Source of the DNA: Pseudarcicella hirudinis
Lineage (GTDB): Bacteria > Bacteroidota > Bacteroidia > Cytophagales > Spirosomataceae
Length of the DNA: 64,000 nt
Direction of reading: 5' to 3'
Assembly: GCF_900115665.1 (NCBI RefSeq)
Contig: NZ_FOXH01000018.1
Span: 62,001-126,000 of the forward strand
Both the position numbers and the translations under genes were made by a program. Shown here piece by piece: positions 61,030-64,000 of the stretch. Each line of letters opens with the position of its first letter. Positions within the stretch are counted from its first letter, which is position 1. The notes under the pieces were generated by a model. That model worked only from the letters and a program-made list of their open reading frames with translations, did no database searches and was not told the origin of the DNA.

Positions 61030-61043
61030 TTTTTGTAATTTTG
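61015..61043 (+). promoter_or_regulatory. Promoter for coaBC
   Basis: TTTG (61015-61018) and TAATTTTG (61036-61043) are 17 nt apart, slightly shorter than usual. The -33 element lies inside the terminator stem of the upstream operon. The start at 61104 is about 55 nt downstream of the predicted transcription start. Confidence 0.5.
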
Positions 61044-61103
61044 AAAAGGCTGAAACAATCCGGATTTTTGCCTTTTATGAAATATTTACAGATCGTCTGA
61101 TTT

Positions 61104-62321
61104 ATGCTTCAAAACAAGAAAATTCTCATAGGGGTATCAGGTAGTATAGCTGCCTATAAAATTGCCTTTCTGACGCGCTTACTAGTGAAGGAAAATGCTG
61201 AAGTTAAGATTGTCATGACTGAGGCTTCCAGGGATTTTATTACGCCCTTAACCCTTTCAACCCTTTCTAAAAATCCGGTTTTAAGCGGTTTTGTCAAGGA
61301 TGATACCAGTCTTTGGAATAACCATGTGGATTTAGGTCTTTGGGCAGATATCATGCTGATCGCTCCGGCAACAGCTCATACGCTTGCAAAATGTGCCAAT
61401 GGTATTTGCGATGACCTGCTTACGGCAGTTTATCTTTCTGCAAGATGCCCTGTGTTGTTTGCCCCGGCAATGGATCTTGACATGTATAAGCACCCCGGCA
61501 CGCTTGAAAATCTGCGTAAACTAAAATCATTCGGGAATGAGATTATAAATGCCGGATACGGAGAATTAGCCAGTGGTTTAACAGGAGAGGGGAGAATGGC
61601 GGAACCGGAAGAGCTGGTAGAAGTATTGAAAAAACATTTTACGGTAATTCCTGAGCTGAAAGGGAAGCGGGTTCTGATCACAGCAGGGCCAACTCAGGAG
61701 GCAATTGACCCTGTACGGTTTATCAGTAATCATTCTACCGGAAAAATGGGTTATGCTATTGCAGATAAAATGGCAAAAGCCGGTGCAGAGGTTACCCTGG
61801 TAAGTGGCCCGGTTGCTTTAAAATCGCCTGATTTTTCTGTAAATTTACAAAAGGTTCATTCTGCAGAGGAAATGTATCAGGCAGTAAAAGAACACTTTGA
61901 TGCCGCTGAAATTATCATTCTGGCAGCCGCTGTAGCTGATTATACTCCGGCAGTGGTAGCGGATAAGAAAATAAAAAAGTCAGAAGCAACGTTTTCAATT
62001 GAACTGACCAAAACCACAGATATTGCCAGAACCCTGGGAGCCAGGAAAAAAACAGGCCAGTTTATGGTTGGTTTTGCCCTTGAAACAGACAATGAGCTGG
62101 AAAATGCCAAGGGTAAACTGAAATCCAAAAACCTTGATTTGATTGTATTAAATTCTCTCAGAGACTCCGGAGCAGGTTTTGGGTATGATACCAATAAAAT
62201 CAGAATTATTGATCAGACTGAAAAGGTCGAGGAATTTGAATTAAAGGCTAAAACTGATGTGGCCGGAGATATTGTAGAAACAATTGTCAGAAAACTGAAA
62301 GAGAATATTGCTGGAAAATAA
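61104..62321 (+). CDS. coaBC: Bifunctional phosphopantothenoylcysteine decarboxylase / phosphopantothenate-cysteine ligase
   Basis: CoaBC makes 4'-phosphopantetheine precursors for coenzyme A. The N-terminal flavin-containing decarboxylase half (1-180) begins ILIGVSGSIAAYK and has the NHVDLGLWADIMLIAPAT region with the active-site His. The substrate motif reads APAMDLDMYKHP, where E. coli Dfp has PAMN; I recall the Asp form as common in Bacteroidota. The CTP-dependent ligase half (about 185-405) starts RVLITAGPTQEAIDPVRFISN and has the motif DYTPAV plus the K/IKK region. PorD is encoded 20 bp downstream. Confidence 0.93.
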   Translation: MLQNKKILIGVSGSIAAYKIAFLTRLLVKENAEVKIVMTEASRDFITPLTLSTLSKNPVLSGFVKDDTSLWNNHVDLGLWADIMLIAPATAHTLAKCANGICDDLLTAVYLSARCPVLFAPAMDLDMYKHPGTLENLRKLKSFGNEIINAGYGELASGLTGEGRMAEPEELVEVLKKHFTVIPELKGKRVLITAGPTQEAIDPVRFISNHSTGKMGYAIADKMAKAGAEVTLVSGPVALKSPDFSVNLQKVHSAEEMYQAVKEHFDAAEIIILAAAVADYTPAVVADKKIKKSEATFSIELTKTTDIARTLGARKKTGQFMVGFALETDNELENAKGKLKSKNLDLIVLNSLRDSGAGFGYDTNKIRIIDQTEKVEEFELKAKTDVAGDIVETIVRKLKENIAGK

Positions 62322-62341
62322 ATAATTATAAGTCAGATTTT

Positions 62342-63253
62342 ATGTACAAAAAGTTATTTTACCTGTTGGTTTGTACGCTTTACCTGGCAATTTTTGAAGG
62401 AAAAGCTCAGGAATTGAACTGTAAAGTGGTTATCAATACAGATCAGCTGCAAATTGATCAGCAAAGAGGTACTTCTCAGATTTATCGGGAGCTGGAAAAT
62501 GTTATGCAGGAATTTATCAATGGCAGACGATGGACCAATGATCAGTTTCAGCAGGAAGAACGTATTAATTGTTCACTGAATATTATTCTGGTAAAAGCAA
62601 CCGCACAGGGAGATTATGAAGCCAGTGCAAGATTTCAGGTTTTCCGTCCTGTTTATGGCACTTCCTATGAAACCGCTATTTTGAATTTTTTTGATAAAAG
62701 CTTCAATTTCAGGTATTTGCAGGGTAGTCCGATTAACTACAATGATAACTCCTTTACTGATAATTTAACTTCTATGCTTGCTTTTTATGCGTATACAGCA
62801 TTAACAGTGGATTATGATTCTTTCAGTAAACTTGGAGGCAATCTGTATGTTCAGAAGTTGTATAATCTTGTCAATCTTGCGCAGGTAGCAGGAGGAGGAT
62901 GGGTTTCCAGTAATGATATCAGAAACCGTTACTGGTTGTCAGAAAACCTTCAAAACCAGCAAATGTCAGGTATTCGTGAAGGTTTTTATACTTACCACAG
63001 ACTTGTGCTGGATAATTTTATTAATAATCCTGATGATGGCAGAAAGCAGCTTCTGGAATACCTCAATAATATCAGACAAATTAATCAGATTCGTCCCGGA
63101 TCAGCGCTTACCAGAATGTTTTTTGATACAAAATCAGAAGAATTACTGAATATTTTCCTGGATGCTAATCCTGACGATAAGAAGAAAGCTTTTACGCTAT
63201 TAACTTCTCTGGATCCGACCAGGACAGATGCTTACAGAAGACTTTCCAAATAA
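62342..63253 (+). CDS. porD: Type IX secretion protein PorD (DUF4835)
   Basis: This 303-residue periplasmic/envelope protein has a signal peptide (to about residue 23, GKAQELN) and matches the DUF4835/PorD family (KVVINTDQLQIDQQRGTSQIYRELENVMQEFINGRRWTNDQF is split across two conserved blocks; FNFRYLQGSPINYNDNSF and RNRYWLSENLQNQQMSGIREG follow). PorD is a component of the Bacteroidota type IX protein secretion system that exports surface proteins and gliding adhesins. The gene is 20 bp after coaBC, a common Bacteroidota order. A perfect palindrome lies just after its stop. Confidence 0.88.
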   Translation: MYKKLFYLLVCTLYLAIFEGKAQELNCKVVINTDQLQIDQQRGTSQIYRELENVMQEFINGRRWTNDQFQQEERINCSLNIILVKATAQGDYEASARFQVFRPVYGTSYETAILNFFDKSFNFRYLQGSPINYNDNSFTDNLTSMLAFYAYTALTVDYDSFSKLGGNLYVQKLYNLVNLAQVAGGGWVSSNDIRNRYWLSENLQNQQMSGIREGFYTYHRLVLDNFINNPDDGRKQLLEYLNNIRQINQIRPGSALTRMFFDTKSEELLNIFLDANPDDKKKAFTLLTSLDPTRTDAYRRLSK

Positions 63254-63259
63254 AATGAA

Positions 63260-63302
63260 TTACTTACTTATGCGCTGTGACGCACAGCGCATAAGTAAGT
63301 AA
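63260..63302. repeat. Perfect 20-bp palindrome between porD and tilS
   Basis: TTACTTACTTATGCGCTGTG (63260-63279) is the exact reverse complement of 63283-63302 around a 3-nt loop (ACG). No T-tract follows on either strand. It sits between two convergent genes and may still end transcription, but it is not a standard intrinsic terminator. Confidence 0.85.
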
Positions 63303-63309
63303 GAGACTC

Positions 63310-64000
63310 CTATTTCAGCTCCATTTTACAGATTTTGACTGTTTTCTCGGTTACTTTAAAACGATTGTCGATTCTATGACCGATAATCCAGACCACAGAA
63401 CCATTAGAAGTCAGCACATACACTTGTTTCTTGAGATTAAGTGGTATTTTCAGATCGGTAAGGAAATCACTGATTAACTTCTTTTTATTCATTCCAAGCG
63501 GACAAAACCAGTCCCCTTCCTTGTATTTTCTTAACTGAAGCGGGAATTTTAACAGATCAGCGTCGAGACAGGCAATCTTTTTGGTCGTTGGAATCTGAAA
63601 ACCTTCAGGGAGGTCGGAATGCTCAATATTAATCTCTATTTGTGCGACAGCTACACTTGTTTGTTCTTTGTTAACAAGTAAACTTGAAAATTCCTGTAAA
63701 TCTCTTTCGGTAATTACTAACTCTGTACGATCTTTTACCAAAGTGTGAGTAGGAGAGTGGAATATTTTTCCGGCCTCTTTGTCAAATGCTTCAAAAATTT
63801 CCTGAGCCTGGGTATAATTGAAATGAAAAGGCTTTAATAATTCTTCAAGTTTTATTACCGGACTTGATAAGGTTTGTATAGCTTTAAAATTGACGTAATA
63901 AGCGCCATTTCCAGACCAGATGGTCTGACTTCTGAGTAATTCTATCTCCTGTTCGAAAATCTCCTCGGCAGCCTTAACTTTCCCAACCGTGTGAAGGATG
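63310..64000 (-). CDS. tilS: tRNA(Ile)-lysidine synthase, C-terminal part
   Basis: TilS attaches lysine to C34 of tRNA-Ile to allow it to read AUA. The minus-strand frame is open from the end of the window to the stop at 63310; the N-terminal P-loop ATPase half lies beyond 64000. About 230 residues are visible, including FHFNYTQAQEIFEAFDKEAG and KIFHSPTHTLVKDRTELVI, then the C-terminal domain with RKYKEGDWFCPLGMNKKKL and NGSVVWIIGHRIDNRFK. These match the TilS substrate-binding and C-terminal domains. An internal TTG at 63741 is not a real start. Confidence 0.88.
   Translation of the reverse strand, partial: ILHTVGKVKAAEEIFEQEIELLRSQTIWSGNGAYYVNFKAIQTLSSPVIKLEELLKPFHFNYTQAQEIFEAFDKEAGKIFHSPTHTLVKDRTELVITERDLQEFSSLLVNKEQTSVAVAQIEINIEHSDLPEGFQIPTTKKIACLDADLLKFPLQLRKYKEGDWFCPLGMNKKKLISDFLTDLKIPLNLKKQVYVLTSNGSVVWIIGHRIDNRFKVTEKTVKICKMELK

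Noticed and set aside
63310-63741. Stand-alone 143-aa protein at the end of the window
   Set aside because: The frame continues to base 64000 and encodes more of TilS, so this is the C-terminal part of a larger gene; the TTG at 63741 is internal.

Overview
The window looks like core chromosome of a member of the Bacteroidota, most likely order Cytophagales (a Leadbetterella/Emticicia/Dyadobacter-like free-living heterotroph). This is inferred from lineage-typical families: the type IX secretion protein PorD, a Bacteroidota-type RNA polymerase omega, BT_3928-like DoxX and DUF1599 proteins, the short archaeal-type ProRS, a BlaR1 protease fused to a TonB domain, and a PVC-type haem-binding dehydrogenase with a TIM-barrel sugar isomerase. 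Several promoters also match the Bacteroidota pattern TTTG-N17-20-TAnnTTTG. The DNA is AT-rich by eye. There is no rRNA, prophage, insertion sequence or CRISPR array. One tRNA (Gln, TTG) is present.

Layout: 1-5.1 kb holds the end of fabF, rnc, an unknown protein and a helix-hairpin-helix envelope protein. 5.3-8.1 kb holds a TPR histidine kinase and a LytTR-only regulator. 8.1-10.8 kb (minus strand) holds a pseudouridine synthase, kdsA and murB. 11-17.5 kb (plus) holds a SPOR lipoprotein, fabD, tRNA-Gln, glmM, a cysteine desulfurase and an ethanolamine-type permease. 17.7-21.1 kb holds two matching coiled-coil membrane proteins of unknown function and a small unknown protein. 21.2-31.0 kb holds proS, a Tyr/Gly/Ser/Asn-rich lipoprotein, a FadL-type porin, aroK, a DoxX protein, DUF1599, folP, a class IV aminotransferase and a Kbp-like BON-LysM protein. 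31.1-37.2 kb (minus) holds a likely operon rnhA-trmN6-GT2-tcdA-mog, then a likely operon aroQ-aminotransferase-marC. 37.4-44.7 kb (plus) holds xerD, a Kv-type channel, an ECF sigma factor with a membrane partner, a TraB/GumN protein between inverted repeat arrays, a MOSC protein, a UbiA-like membrane protein and an MFS exporter. 44.8-48.3 kb is a BlaI-ExbD-BlaR1/TonB-TonB module. 48.3-54.2 kb holds envelope proteins, including a double OmpA protein and two tandem helix-hairpin-helix anchors. 54.2-59.4 kb (minus) holds the isomerase, the dehydrogenase/cytochrome and an M48 protease. 59.7-64 kb holds bamD-rpoZ, coaBC, porD and the C-terminal part of tilS.

The most unusual features are these. 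Two four-copy arrays of a 34-bp repeat lie in inverted orientation on either side of the TraB/GumN gene. The BlaI module carries the dyad AACTA-N6-TAGTT at two promoters, which suggests a protease-sensed regulon controlling TonB/ExbD energy transduction. The paired coiled-coil membrane proteins have a 14-bp palindrome upstream. The sigma-factor reading frame has no usual start codon at the expected place. Several strong hairpins (717-752, 8778-8853, 63260-63302) lack terminator T-tracts. All calls come from reading the sequence; no database search was possible.
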